From NCBI RefSeq assembly GCF_003952225.1, contig NZ_CP034437.1:4850501-4914500 (forward strand): a DNA stretch of 64,000 nt, given 5' to 3'. Made by a program: the position numbers and the translations under genes. The notes below the pieces were generated by a model. The model searched no databases. It was not told where the DNA came from and saw nothing but the letters and a program-made list of their open reading frames with translations. Below are positions 1 through 8,787 of this stretch, piece after piece. This DNA is from Paenibacillus albus. Lineage in GTDB: Bacteria > Bacillota > Bacilli > Paenibacillales > Paenibacillaceae. The first letter of the stretch is position 1, and every line of letters begins with the position of its first letter.

Positions 1-1051
1 ATTCCGCGACATGATGGAGCAGTTCCGCTCGAATCGTTATGAGCCGCAGACGGTCGCCGCATCGTCTAACGCGAAGCCATCTTTCTCAGTAACTGCGTTG
101 ACGCATCTGGGTGGAGAAGTCACTGCATTCGAGACCGTGAGCCAATGCTTGGAAGCCTTCTATGGCGATAAAGCGGAGCGCGATACCGTTAAGCAGCGTG
201 CGAACGATCTGATTAAATTTCTTCAAAATGAGCGGAATAAGAACGCGAAGAAGCAAGGCAAGCTGGAGGAAACGCTGGAGGAAGCGAAAGAAGCGGATAA
301 GTTCCGCAGTCTTGGCGAGCTGCTCACGATGAACCTGCATACTATCCAGCGCGGAGACGATTTTGTCGAGACGATTGATTACTACGACGAAGAACAGCCG
401 ATCATTAAGATCGCGCTCGATCCACTCCTTACTCCGTCTCAGAACGCTCAGCGTTATTTCAAGAAATATACGAAGTTCCGCAATAGCTTGACTGTCGTGG
501 CAGAGCAGATGCAGCGCACTTCGGAAGAGACGGCGTATCTGGAATCGCTGCTTCAGCAGCTCGAGAGCGCCTCGATATCCGACATCGACGAGATTCGAGA
601 AGAGCTTGTCGAGCAAGGCTATTTGCGCTCCCGCGAGAAGCGCGGTGTGAAGAAGCGTAAGCCGAAGCAGCCGGCGCTGCTCTGCTACACCTCTTCGGAA
701 GGCGTGCCGATCTTCGTTGGGAAGAACAATACGCAGAACGATTTCCTAACGAACAAGTCGTCTGCGCCGAACGATACTTGGCTGCATACAAAGGACATTC
801 CAGGCTCGCACGTCGTCATTCGGGGGACAACCTTCGGCGATGAGACGTTGGAGGAAGCAGCGATGCTCGCCGCACACTTTAGCCAGGCGAAGTCCTCGAG
901 CCTCGTACCTGTCGATTACACACTGATTCGCTATGTGAAGAAGCCTAGCGGTGCCAAACCGGGTTATGTTATCTATGACAATCAGAAGACGCTGTTTATT
1001 ACGCCGGACGAGCCTCGCATTAAGCAGCTGCCATCGGTCATTAAGCAATAA
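1..1051 (+). CDS. rqcH: RqcH / NFACT-family ribosome quality-control protein, C-terminal part
   Basis: The 5' end is cut off: the reading frame is open from base 2, so the ATG at 11 is internal. What remains is about 350 residues: a long charged helical (coiled-coil) segment, then the NFACT-R (DUF814) domain with the conserved stretch DTWLHTKDIPGSHVVIRG. Family knowledge: Rqc2/RqcH binds 60S/50S subunits carrying stalled peptidyl-tRNA and directs C-terminal alanine tailing; older literature calls the same family fibronectin-binding protein FbpA. The catalytic/tRNA-binding NFACT-N residues lie outside the window and cannot be checked. Followed by a strong bidirectional terminator, so it ends its transcription unit. 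Confidence 0.9.
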   Translation, partial: FRDMMEQFRSNRYEPQTVAASSNAKPSFSVTALTHLGGEVTAFETVSQCLEAFYGDKAERDTVKQRANDLIKFLQNERNKNAKKQGKLEETLEEAKEADKFRSLGELLTMNLHTIQRGDDFVETIDYYDEEQPIIKIALDPLLTPSQNAQRYFKKYTKFRNSLTVVAEQMQRTSEETAYLESLLQQLESASISDIDEIREELVEQGYLRSREKRGVKKRKPKQPALLCYTSSEGVPIFVGKNNTQNDFLTNKSSAPNDTWLHTKDIPGSHVVIRGTTFGDETLEEAAMLAAHFSQAKSSSLVPVDYTLIRYVKKPSGAKPGYVIYDNQKTLFITPDEPRIKQLPSVIKQ

Positions 1052-1055
1052 TAAG

Positions 1056-1110
1056 AAAGACACGAGCCTCTGACGAAGATCATTCTTCGCGTCAACGCTC
1101 GTGTCTTTTT
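1056..1110. terminator. Bidirectional intrinsic terminator
   Basis: Arms AAAGACACGAGC (1056-1067) and GCTCGTGTCTTT (1097-1108) enclose a second nested stem (TGACGAAG / CTTCGCGTCA, one bulge). U-rich tracts follow in both directions. It separates the convergent rqcH and PHP genes. Confidence 0.85.
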
Positions 1111-1113
1111 ATT

Positions 1114-1962
1114 TTATCTATGATTCAATTGCTCCAATACTTCTAAACCAACCGACTTCGATCCGAGCTCGCCATGAAAAACATGCCCATTACGTTCGCC
1201 ATGATAGTCCGATCCTCCAGTCACGATCAAGCCGTAACGCTGTGCAAGCGCCAGATACCGGGCCTCATCGGCCTCGGAATGGTCAGAGTGGTATACTTCG
1301 ATGCCATCTGCGCCTGCCTCGATGATCTGCTCAACTAGCACGTCGTTGCCGTATAAGCCCGGATGGGCAATGATGCAGGTACCGCCCGCTTCTTTAATCC
1401 AAGCAATCGCTTCAAACGGATGCAGTCTAGGCGGGTTTCTGTAGGCTGCGCCATCACTGCCAAGATACCGGTCGAACGCTTCCTGCATCGAGCTGACGTA
1501 ACCTTTGTTCACAAGAACAGCGGCAATATGCGGCCTTCCGATCGAACCGCTGTCCTTCCCTTTCGCACGCGCTTCCGCTATAACTTCTTCCATCGTGATC
1601 ACGCAGCCCAGCTCGCACAGCTTCTCGACGATCATATCGTTGCGGCGATCGCGCACCGAAACAAGCGTCCCCAGCTTCGCTCGCCAATCCTCGTTCTCCC
1701 AGTCGATGTAATAACCTAGCATATGAATATCGCGGCCTTCTGCAATCGTGCTGATTTCTACGCCCGGTACGACCGTTATCGCTAACCGCTCGCCCGCCTC
1801 CAGCGCTTCCTTGATGCCGTCCACCGTATCATGATCGGTAATCGCAACAGCGCTAAGCCCTCGCTCCTTCGCGAGTGCTACGACCTCTGCCGGCCGCATC
1901 GTACCGTCCGATGCTGTCGTATGCGAATGCAAATCCGCCTGTCCATTTCCCGTTACAGCCAT
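1114..1962 (-). CDS. PHP-domain phosphoesterase
   Basis: A 282-residue PHP (polymerase and histidinol phosphatase) metal hydrolase. Metal-binding motifs are intact: DLHSHTTASDG near residue 10 (His12, His14), ITDHDTVDG near 41, GVEIS near 67, RPHIA mid-protein, IIAHPG, and GSDYHG near the C-terminus. This arrangement matches the TrpH/YciV-type PHP proteins, some of which are 3',5'-nucleoside bisphosphate phosphatases or 5'-3' exoribonucleases (RNase AM); the exact substrate is inferred, not shown. The ATG at 1962 has GAGGGA nine bases upstream. Its start overlaps the end of the LysR gene by 10 bases, so the two are probably co-transcribed and translationally coupled. Confidence 0.85.
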   Translation of the reverse strand: MAVTGNGQADLHSHTTASDGTMRPAEVVALAKERGLSAVAITDHDTVDGIKEALEAGERLAITVVPGVEISTIAEGRDIHMLGYYIDWENEDWRAKLGTLVSVRDRRNDMIVEKLCELGCVITMEEVIAEARAKGKDSGSIGRPHIAAVLVNKGYVSSMQEAFDRYLGSDGAAYRNPPRLHPFEAIAWIKEAGGTCIIAHPGLYGNDVLVEQIIEAGADGIEVYHSDHSEADEARYLALAQRYGLIVTGGSDYHGERNGHVFHGELGSKSVGLEVLEQLNHR

Positions 1963-2864
1963 TGGTGCAAATCCCTCTCTCTCAAAAAGGTTAGGAACGT
2001 CACCGCCGAGATCGGCAGCAGCGCTGACTTCAAGAAGATCGAATAAAATTGCCGTTTAAACTGCACATCCCGAATCGGGATGGTCTGAATTAGACCTAGG
2101 GCAATTTCATGCTTGACCGATGAACTCGAAACAAAGGAGATGCCAAGCCCCGCTTCAACAGCAGACTTGACCGCACCTGTGCTGCCCAATTCCATGACAA
2201 TCTTCATGGCGGACAAATCGATATGCTTCGCTCTCAGCACGTCTTCCATCACGAGACGGGTGCCCGAGCCCTGCTCGCGCAGCACGAATGGGTACGTCAT
2301 AACGTCTTCAAGTTCGACTTCCTTCGACCCCGCGAGCGGATGCGATTTGCCGACGATCAGCTTCAACTCGTCACTCATCACGGCTTCCATTTGCATGTCG
2401 GGATGATTGACAGGCGCCTCAACAAGGCCGAAGTTCAGCTGATGATTGAGGATTTCATCCATGATCTGTGCCGTGTTCATTACTTTCATGCTGATTGCGA
2501 TATGCGGATACTCAGCCCCGAACGGACCAAGCAGACGCGGCAAAATATATTCCCCAATGGTTAAGCTGGCTCCCAATTGGAGCCTGCCTTTAAGCTGCTT
2601 CGTGAATTTGGACATTTGCATATCCGTATCCCGAATCAGCTCAATGCTTTGCTTTGCATAAGGCATGAGAGCTCGTCCTGCCTCCGTAAGCTCAATTCGC
2701 TTCGTGGAGCGCTGCAGAAGCTTCGTGCCGAAATAATCTTCCAGCGACTGGATCTGCATTGTCACAGCCGGCTGAGTCATGTGAAGCGCTTGCGCAGCTG
2801 CCGAGAAGCTCCCCCGCTCCGCAACCGTATAGAAGATATGGAGTTGATGAAAATTAAGTGCCAT
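1953..2864 (-). CDS. LysR-family transcriptional regulator
   Basis: About 303 residues with an N-terminal winged helix-turn-helix (LNFHQLHIFYTVAERGSFSAAA, then TQPAVTMQIQSLE) and a C-terminal periplasmic-binding-like effector domain. I place the start at the ATG at 2864 because AGGAAGGG lies about nine bases upstream; the ATG at 2873 sits directly against that purine run. The effector ligand is unknown; the N-terminus resembles CysL-type regulators of sulfur metabolism, but no sulfur gene is adjacent. It is upstream of, and overlaps, the PHP gene, so the pair likely forms an operon. A good sigma-A promoter precedes it. Confidence 0.85.
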   Translation of the reverse strand: MALNFHQLHIFYTVAERGSFSAAAQALHMTQPAVTMQIQSLEDYFGTKLLQRSTKRIELTEAGRALMPYAKQSIELIRDTDMQMSKFTKQLKGRLQLGASLTIGEYILPRLLGPFGAEYPHIAISMKVMNTAQIMDEILNHQLNFGLVEAPVNHPDMQMEAVMSDELKLIVGKSHPLAGSKEVELEDVMTYPFVLREQGSGTRLVMEDVLRAKHIDLSAMKIVMELGSTGAVKSAVEAGLGISFVSSSSVKHEIALGLIQTIPIRDVQFKRQFYSIFLKSALLPISAVTFLTFLRERDLHQWL

Positions 2865-2896
2865 GAAGGGCATCCCTTCCTCTCTCTTTGGATACC

Positions 2897-2924
2897 ATTA
2901 TACAACAATCCGCGAGGCTGTCAT
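2897..2924 (-). promoter_or_regulatory. Predicted sigma-A promoter of the LysR-PHP operon
   Basis: On the minus strand: ATGACA (2919-2924), 16-base spacer, TATAAT (2897-2902), about 35 bases before the start codon. Confidence 0.55.
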
Positions 2925-2937
2925 TGCCTTTATAATG

Positions 2938-2970
2938 CAAAAAGCATGAGCCTGTGAAGCCCATGCTTTA
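2938..2970 (-). terminator. Intrinsic terminator
   Basis: Stem AAAGCATG / CATGCTTT with a GGCTT/GGC inner part; on the minus strand it is followed by TTTTTGCATTATA. It lies just after the stop of the hypothetical gene ending at 2994. Confidence 0.65.
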
Positions 2971-2993
2971 CGTAAACCATTTAATGTAAGTTA

Positions 2994-3431
2994 TTATTTC
3001 CGCTTCCTGCTATTTTTAATTAATGTCATTCTTCTGGAATGTCTCAGCCAAGAATAATACGACTTCAAATCACGTAGTTCAATAGTCTCAGACATTCTGC
3101 CAAGAAACGTAACGACAATCATTTTGTGGAGCGGGCCGCCCGCGAGATCGGTTTCATTCTCGATAACCGTGAACTCGGCGACGTAAACAAGATCGTCGTC
3201 AATTAAATACACATCCTGCTCATTGCGATAATAAGGCTCTACACGTCCCTGCTTCAACGATTGCCACATAAAATCGGCAATGTCCTCGAAGCCGGTCTTC
3301 TCGCTCTCTACTCGATCAACCCATCGGCTCCTGGCGTGGTTGGTGATGACGATATCCGCAACTTTCTTGTCACCAAGTGCGATGTGAAATGTCTCGTAGG
3401 TGCTCCATCGTTCTGTCATCTTGTCTTTCAT
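2994..3431 (-). CDS. Hypothetical protein, 145 residues
   Basis: I do not recognise this protein. It is a soluble, mixed alpha/beta sequence of 145 residues with no signal peptide or membrane segment, an acidic centre (residues 60-90, with DLVYVAEFTVIENETDLAGG) and a strongly basic C-terminus (RHSRRMTLIKNSRKRK), which could contact nucleic acid. The start is well supported: AAAGGAGGGG is 9-11 bases before the ATG at 3431. It stands alone between terminators, so it is monocistronic. Good ribosome site and coding character make it a real gene; function is open. Confidence 0.75.
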   Translation of the reverse strand: MKDKMTERWSTYETFHIALGDKKVADIVITNHARSRWVDRVESEKTGFEDIADFMWQSLKQGRVEPYYRNEQDVYLIDDDLVYVAEFTVIENETDLAGGPLHKMIVVTFLGRMSETIELRDLKSYYSWLRHSRRMTLIKNSRKRK

Positions 3432-3568
3432 CGCAATCCACCCCTCCTTTGGAAGTAGGACTTATTATCTATATGTACTTTCCATTTTATTGTAGCATGC
3501 CTGTCTAATATTTCAACATTAAAATAACCATGATCCATTTATGGTACTAACTGGATTTGAAGTGATAT

Positions 3569-3603
3569 AAAAAAAGCCTCGCCATCTATACTGGCGAGAC
3601 TTT
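3569..3603 (-). terminator. Intrinsic terminator after ylbG
   Basis: Minus strand: GTCTCGCCA, 7-base loop, TGGCGAGGC, then TTTTTTT. Confidence 0.8.
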
Positions 3604-3613
3604 CATGCTGTCA

Positions 3614-3877
3614 TTACAAACTGTAAAACCTTGTTTTATCTGGAACACCTTGTGTGTATTCGGTCTTAATTTCATTGCGGAATGAACGCTCGATCCGTTT
3701 CACAAACGGAAGCCGGCTCATATTGCGAATAACCTCTTCTGCACGATCCGCGTTCATGTACATGACGACGTAATGCATTTTGCGCGACATATAATGAACG
3801 GTGCCGTATTTCTCTAGTGTGCGGGCTGCCTTCAGATCACTGACCCACACGATATAACCGACGCGTTCCGAAAACAT
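3614..3877 (-). CDS. ylbG: YlbG family protein (UPF0298/DUF2129)
   Basis: An 87-residue protein starting MFSERVGYIVWVSDLKAAR, close to the usual 85-90 residue YlbG length. I chose the ATG at 3877; a longer upstream extension would run into the Gly/Cys tail of ylbF in another frame and is not family-like. Biochemical function of YlbG is not established; it is almost always next to ylbF, as here (29-base gap), so the two are probably one transcript. A terminator follows. Confidence 0.85.
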   Translation of the reverse strand: MFSERVGYIVWVSDLKAARTLEKYGTVHYMSRKMHYVVMYMNADRAEEVIRNMSRLPFVKRIERSFRNEIKTEYTQGVPDKTRFYSL

Positions 3878-3906
3878 GTAAGCCCCCCGTTTCCCCTCTG
3901 GTAGAA

Positions 3907-4434
3907 CTAACCGCAGCCGCCGCTGCCGCAGCTGCAAGAGCCGCCGCTTCCACAGCCGCCGCCCTTAGGCAGCGGATCATTGCTCGGCACTTTAATCGTC
4001 TCGGAAACCGAGAACGCGATTTCTTTCGCAATATCGTGAAGCATGTCGTCTACGGCCTGCTCAGCTGCCTTGAACTTGCTCACGCATTCAATCTCCCCGA
4101 GCTGCTGCTCGATAGCGACAACTTTATCCTTAGCCGCGTTATAATCGGGATGAAAGCGTCCGAAGCGCTCGCATTCCACGAACAGCTCCTTCGCTTTATT
4201 GAACTGCTTCACAAGCTCATGCACCTGATCGTTCTGATCGACAACTTGTTTCCAATATGCGAATTCGGCTACTTCAGCCGACTGGTTTATCATATCGCCG
4301 ATTTCATAGGCGTTTAACAGCAGCTGACCCATATCCAGCCCCTGATCCTGACTTCCTCCATAAGCATCGAATGCTTCATAGGTGGGCAAGTTCATTTCAA
4401 GGCTGTTAGGGTCTGATATTGATATCGTTCTCAA
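3907..4434 (-). CDS. ylbF: YlbF/YmcA family protein, Y-complex subunit
   Basis: 175 residues, mostly helical, with the YlbF (DUF964) core at about 35-150 (LLLNAYEIGDMINQSAEVAEF... FNKAKELFVECERFGRFHPDY). In Bacillus, YlbF with YmcA and YaaT forms a complex that carries [4Fe-4S] clusters and adjusts RNase Y-dependent mRNA processing, with effects on sporulation, competence and biofilms. Here the protein ends in a flexible Gly/Ser/Cys tail with four cysteines, GCGSGGSCSCGSGGCG. The tail and a 30-residue N-terminal extension make it longer than the roughly 150-residue Bacillus protein. Paired with ylbG downstream. Confidence 0.88.
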   Translation of the reverse strand: MRTISISDPNSLEMNLPTYEAFDAYGGSQDQGLDMGQLLLNAYEIGDMINQSAEVAEFAYWKQVVDQNDQVHELVKQFNKAKELFVECERFGRFHPDYNAAKDKVVAIEQQLGEIECVSKFKAAEQAVDDMLHDIAKEIAFSVSETIKVPSNDPLPKGGGCGSGGSCSCGSGGCG

Positions 4435-4536
4435 ACTTATCCGCCCCTTTATGAACTTATAGGCTGTTGCCTACTTCCAACATCATATCATAACGATAGA
4501 TAAGAAGAAACGGGAGAACCTAATTATTGAGCGTTA

Positions 4537-6351
4537 TCAACGTGTTCCTTCGGGCAGCACGAGCATCATTTCCTGCCACATGTCCGGCTGCAGCTTGACG
4601 GGCAGACAGCTCTCACCCTCCTGCAGGTGACCGACAACGGCCCATTTACCTTCTTCATCGACGATTCGCTCGGGAATAAAAGGCTTGATTTGGCCTTCAC
4701 AGCTTAGTTTAACCGCCGTACGCCAGCTTAACGCCTGTTCCATCAGTTCCCTTCGCGTCGATAGATGGTAGCTGCGGAACTGTTTCATCCACATCGCTGG
4801 GACCGATTCAATGCCTGCAAACAGCGAACGGACTTCCTTCTGCTCCATAATCAGCTCATACGATAGGCTTCCAAGTACGAGAAGAGACGGCGCTAATTCC
4901 CCCTGGTTCGATCCATGCAGTGTAACGGATAACGCCTGTGGAACAGGCGCGGGCTCGGGTGCTGGTACAGACACAGGCATTACAGCATGGGCGCTCATTC
5001 CAATTGAAATTGCTGCCCTCATCGTCTCCGGCAAAAGCTCATCTGCAGCTGCTTCCAGTATATGAATCACTTCTCCAGCACCAAACCTCTGAACAGCTGC
5101 ACGCCTGCAACTGCGTTCCGTCATCCGGTAGACGGTAACACGGTCCGTCCTGCGCCGCTCCGCAATCATTTCGAGCTGCCATCTAACGGAATAGGGGCAA
5201 TCCTCTTGGATGTAGATATCTCCGTCCGGAGTAAACTGAATCGCAGCTGCTTCATCGTGCTTGGTCTCATCCTGGTCATTAACAGCATCTGTTACTCGCG
5301 GCTCGAACGGTTGGATCAACCATCGAAACACGGGAGCACCGGACTCGTCCTCCGCTGCTTCCATCCAGCCTAATGAGCAAAGCAGCTGGCACCATTTCAG
5401 AATTGTCGATTGTGGCTGCTTAGCCAATACAGCGCTGCTTGCGCGGGTCAGCCGCTCTTCCACATTGGCAACTCGGTACCACGTATAAGCTTGGGATTGC
5501 GTACACAACTGAGCTGCGCCAATCCCAACAGCAGCGCTCTGGCTGCTCAGCAGTTCTATAGTTTGCTCAAGCAGCTTTAGTTCACGTTCAGAGGCTCGCT
5601 GCTGCAGCCAATTCTCCCACTTCCCTTGATTTATCTCATAAGCGGACTTTCGTTCGATGAGCCAACCTTCTTGCAAGGCGAGCTGCAGCATAATCGCAAG
5701 TGGCAGCGGATACGACTGCGCAATGTCTGATCGCATCAGTTCCGCTACAGCATGGATTCGCTCGTTGTCGAAATGCAGCTGTGCCGCAGCGCTCTCCATT
5801 GCGCGCTTTGTGAGCACGCCTCGCGTTGTACGCTTCATTCCCGTATGCTGCAGTTCTGCCATTGCATGAAGCAGCTGCACGCTTAATGGCGGTACGTAGC
5901 CATCACTGTCCTCTAGCGGCACGATATCATATGAATCTACCTCGGGCATAGGAGGAAGCCGCTTCTCCGTTTGCATGGCATCATACCAAACCGAGTACAG
6001 CTCATTCGGGACGCTATACAATTTCTCGCCCCAACCTCTACGTACAGCGAAAACAATGCCGGATTCTTGGAGGTGAATGAGGCCAATGCGCAGCTCAGAA
6101 CCGGCAAGCCGCGGCTTAGCTGCCTGAAGAAGCTGCTCCTCGCTGAACAGCATCCGCCCGAATCCGAGCAAGATCACTTCAAGCACATAGCGCGCCGGCT
6201 CATCCAGCTTTCGCCATGCTTCTCTTGCACATGTACTCACGGTTAGCGACATCGGCCAATTGAATCCGTCAATTTCGCTCCATAAGGGCTGCGCTCCAAA
6301 TTGCAGCTTCTGCTCCTCAGTCAGCTGCCCTGCAATCTCCTCAAGCTTCAC
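4537..6351 (-). CDS. Helicase-associated protein, partner of XPB-like helicase
   Basis: 604 residues. No helicase ATPase motifs are visible. The C-terminal third (after about residue 370, AAAIQFTPDGDIYIQEDCPYSV, through the VTVYRMTERSCRRAA segment) fits the 'helicase conserved C-terminal'/Helicase_C_3 type domain that accompanies bacterial XPB helicases; the N-terminal two thirds are helical, winged-helix-like and unassigned. The GTG start overlaps the stop of the XPB gene as GTGA, so the two are translationally coupled and probably made in fixed ratio. By analogy with archaeal XPB-Bax1 pairs it may supply nuclease or DNA-contact functions, but I see no nuclease motif; that role is inference. 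Confidence 0.7.
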   Translation of the reverse strand: MKLEEIAGQLTEEQKLQFGAQPLWSEIDGFNWPMSLTVSTCAREAWRKLDEPARYVLEVILLGFGRMLFSEEQLLQAAKPRLAGSELRIGLIHLQESGIVFAVRRGWGEKLYSVPNELYSVWYDAMQTEKRLPPMPEVDSYDIVPLEDSDGYVPPLSVQLLHAMAELQHTGMKRTTRGVLTKRAMESAAAQLHFDNERIHAVAELMRSDIAQSYPLPLAIMLQLALQEGWLIERKSAYEINQGKWENWLQQRASERELKLLEQTIELLSSQSAAVGIGAAQLCTQSQAYTWYRVANVEERLTRASSAVLAKQPQSTILKWCQLLCSLGWMEAAEDESGAPVFRWLIQPFEPRVTDAVNDQDETKHDEAAAIQFTPDGDIYIQEDCPYSVRWQLEMIAERRRTDRVTVYRMTERSCRRAAVQRFGAGEVIHILEAAADELLPETMRAAISIGMSAHAVMPVSVPAPEPAPVPQALSVTLHGSNQGELAPSLLVLGSLSYELIMEQKEVRSLFAGIESVPAMWMKQFRSYHLSTRRELMEQALSWRTAVKLSCEGQIKPFIPERIVDEEGKWAVVGHLQEGESCLPVKLQPDMWQEMMLVLPEGTR

Positions 6352-8084
6352 AGCGCCGCCTCCCGGCTCACTTCGTCATCCTTATAAGACAATTCGTCCT
6401 TCATCTCTTCCCACTCGCGTAAGTAATACCGATACCCCTGCTCAAGCAAGAAAAGCTGGCGTCTGCTCGCATATTCCGTTTCCTTCGTATGATCAGTAAC
6501 AACGGTATAAAACCAAGCCTGATTGTCTCCCGACTTCGGCCTCAGAATGCGTCCGATTCGTTGGGCTTCTTCCTGTCTGGAACCGTAGCTGCCCGATACT
6601 TGTATGGCTACCGCCGCGTCTGGCAAATCAACAGCGAAATTCGCCACCTTCGAGACTACTAGCACCGGTATTTCACCCGCCTTGAACTGCTCGTACAGCT
6701 TAGCACGCTCTTCATGGGGTAGCTCGCCTGTCAAGATTGGCGCCTGCAGCTCCTCTGAGAGCCTGTGCAGCTGCGTTAGATACTGGCCAATAACAAGCGC
6801 CGGCTTCCCTTTATGGTAACGCAGCAGTTCACGCACAGCCTCAATTTTGGCTGAATTCTCGCCCGCAATGCGCACCTTCGCCTTCTCCTCGGCGGCAACG
6901 TAAACTTCAAGTTCTTCATGCGCGAGCGGCAGGCGAATTTCCGTACAAGTCAATGAGGCGATGTACTTCCGCTGCTCCAGCGTCTTCCAAGGCAGATCGA
7001 ATCGCTTGGGCCCTATCAGCGAGAAGACATCCTCTTCCCGCCCATCCTCGCGGACAAGCGTTGCCGTTAGGCCCAATCTCCTCGTCGCTTGCAAATCCGC
7101 GGTCATCCGAAAGACAGGCGCCGGCAGCAAATGCACCTCATCATAGATAATGAGTCCCCAGTTCCGCTCCTGAAACAGCCGCATGTGGCTATATTCGTCT
7201 GTTTTCTGTCTGCGGCTCGTCAAGATTTGATAGGTTGCAATCGTTACCGGCTTAACGTCCTTCGAATTCGCTGCATAAGTGCCAATCTCATCTTCCCTTA
7301 GCGTCGTCTTATCAAGCAGCTCAGCCTTCCACTGCTGAACAGACGTCACATTCGATGTCAGTATAAGCGTGTCGCAGCGCAGCCTCGCAAGCGCCGCAAT
7401 GCCGATAACCGTCTTGCCCGCTCCGCAAGGCAGGACAAGCACGCCGCTGCCGCCGTCAGCCTGTCCCTCCAGATAAAATAAATTAACTGCCCGCAGCTGA
7501 TAATCACGCAGCTCGAATGATCTGCCAGTCGCCGTGCGCTCCGTTAGAGAGACGTCAAGCGCTTCGCCATGCCGGTATCCAGCCAGATCCAGTACCGGAT
7601 AGCCGAGCCGAATCAGCTCCTGCTTGAGCAGCCCTCTAGCTTCGGTACGGACGACGAGGCGGCCTTCTCCAGATTCACTATTTTCCGCATCCATCACAAA
7701 CCCACTGATCGTCTTATTTGCCTGCAGCGTACTCAACAGCTCTTCATCACCGAGCAGCATCAGCTTGCCTTCTGCGGTCAGCTGAAGCATCAGCTTGCCA
7801 TAGCGCTCAGCAAGCTTTCGAATGCCGCTGGTCACTTGCAGCGGCACCTCGTAGCAGCTGGCTTCGCCGAGAGCCCGGATCATCTCTTGCGGCGTCATGC
7901 CAGCCGAAGCGGCGTTCCAGATCGACATTGGCGTAATCCGGTATGTATGGATATGACCCGGCCGCTTCGTTAAATCCGCGAACCGGCTCAGCTGCACGCG
8001 GGCAGCCTCCGCATCCTTATGACGGTCATCCAGCAGTACAGTAAAGTCAGCCTGTACGCATAAGGGCTTGTCTTCACGTTTCAT
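6348..8084 (-). CDS. XPB-type DEAD/DEAH DNA helicase
   Basis: About 578 residues, superfamily 2. Motif I LPCGAGKTVIG (about 219-229), motif II DEVH (about 315-318), motif III LTATLVRED, and motif VI AQRIGRILRP near 530. The N-terminal 160 residues form the extra domain seen before the ATPase core in XPB proteins (TFIIH XPB, archaeal XPB), which in those relatives binds and opens damaged or promoter DNA. Start: AGGGGG is followed after 9-12 bases by GTG and ATG in frame; I take the ATG at 8084. Bacterial XPB occurs in actinobacteria and some Firmicutes; its repair role there is poorly defined. Coupled to the following gene by a 4-base overlap. Confidence 0.85.
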   Translation of the reverse strand: MKREDKPLCVQADFTVLLDDRHKDAEAARVQLSRFADLTKRPGHIHTYRITPMSIWNAASAGMTPQEMIRALGEASCYEVPLQVTSGIRKLAERYGKLMLQLTAEGKLMLLGDEELLSTLQANKTISGFVMDAENSESGEGRLVVRTEARGLLKQELIRLGYPVLDLAGYRHGEALDVSLTERTATGRSFELRDYQLRAVNLFYLEGQADGGSGVLVLPCGAGKTVIGIAALARLRCDTLILTSNVTSVQQWKAELLDKTTLREDEIGTYAANSKDVKPVTIATYQILTSRRQKTDEYSHMRLFQERNWGLIIYDEVHLLPAPVFRMTADLQATRRLGLTATLVREDGREEDVFSLIGPKRFDLPWKTLEQRKYIASLTCTEIRLPLAHEELEVYVAAEEKAKVRIAGENSAKIEAVRELLRYHKGKPALVIGQYLTQLHRLSEELQAPILTGELPHEERAKLYEQFKAGEIPVLVVSKVANFAVDLPDAAVAIQVSGSYGSRQEEAQRIGRILRPKSGDNQAWFYTVVTDHTKETEYASRRQLFLLEQGYRYYLREWEEMKDELSYKDDEVSREAAL

Positions 8085-8179
8085 CACTAGCATCATCCCC
8101 CTGAATCGCAAGCATTTTGCCCATAGTTGTCCTAATGTGCCATTGATTCAAGTATCCAATGAAATCAACAAATTTATGC

Positions 8180-8221
8180 AAAAAAAATACGCGATCCAGC
8201 CATTCAAGGCCAAATCGCGTT
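8180..8221 (-). terminator. Intrinsic terminator after the CBS gene
   Basis: Minus strand ACGCGATTTGGCC, short loop, GGCTGGATCGCGT followed by ATTTTTTTT. Confidence 0.8.
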
Positions 8222-8225
8222 TCTC

Positions 8226-8675
8226 TTAGTGCACCGTGTGCAGCTGGATTTCCCCGCCGTGCTGCTGCGAAATACTGCTCAGCGCATCGCCTGCTTCGTT
8301 CACGAATATTTCGCGCACCGCCAAATCTCCAATCGACACGATACCAACAAGATTGCCATCCTGCACAACCGGAAGCCGCCTGATCTGGTGATCGGCCATT
8401 ATCCGAGCCGCGTCATCGACGGTGGTCTGTGCATCAATCGTTCGAATATCGGTCGTAATGACTTCCGACACCGCAGTCGAACCGGAATGCTTCTCTGCAT
8501 AGCCGCGAACGACCAAATCCCGATCCGTCACGATGCCGATCAACTTCTGTCCGTCAACGATCGGAACAAATCCGATATCATGGTCTTTCATCAGAACCGC
8601 AAGCTCATATACGTTATCGAGCATGGTGGCTGTCACACAGTTCGTGGACATCAGATCTTTCACAAGTCTCGTCAT
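8226..8675 (-). CDS. CBS-domain pair protein
   Basis: 149 residues made almost entirely of two CBS domains: the first ends GIVTDRDLVVRGYA, the second ends GIVSIGDLAVREI. Such pairs (Bateman modules, e.g. B. subtilis YhcV) bind adenine nucleotides or related ligands and act as energy or redox sensors; no effector domain is fused. Start at ATG 8675 is set by AGGAAGGAG ten bases upstream; the longer frame to 8711 lacks a site. Not an AcuB homologue as far as I can tell, because AcuB carries an additional ACT domain. Its partner is unknown. Confidence 0.85.
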   Translation of the reverse strand: MTRLVKDLMSTNCVTATMLDNVYELAVLMKDHDIGFVPIVDGQKLIGIVTDRDLVVRGYAEKHSGSTAVSEVITTDIRTIDAQTTVDDAARIMADHQIRRLPVVQDGNLVGIVSIGDLAVREIFVNEAGDALSSISQQHGGEIQLHTVH

Positions 8676-8787
8676 TTGCCTATTGCTCCTTCCTAGATGA
8701 AGTAGCTGCACGTTCTTCGCAGCAGCTCTGCTTCATCTGTTAGGTTAGCCTTGACGAGACACCATCATGCATCACAATTTGTTAAGC

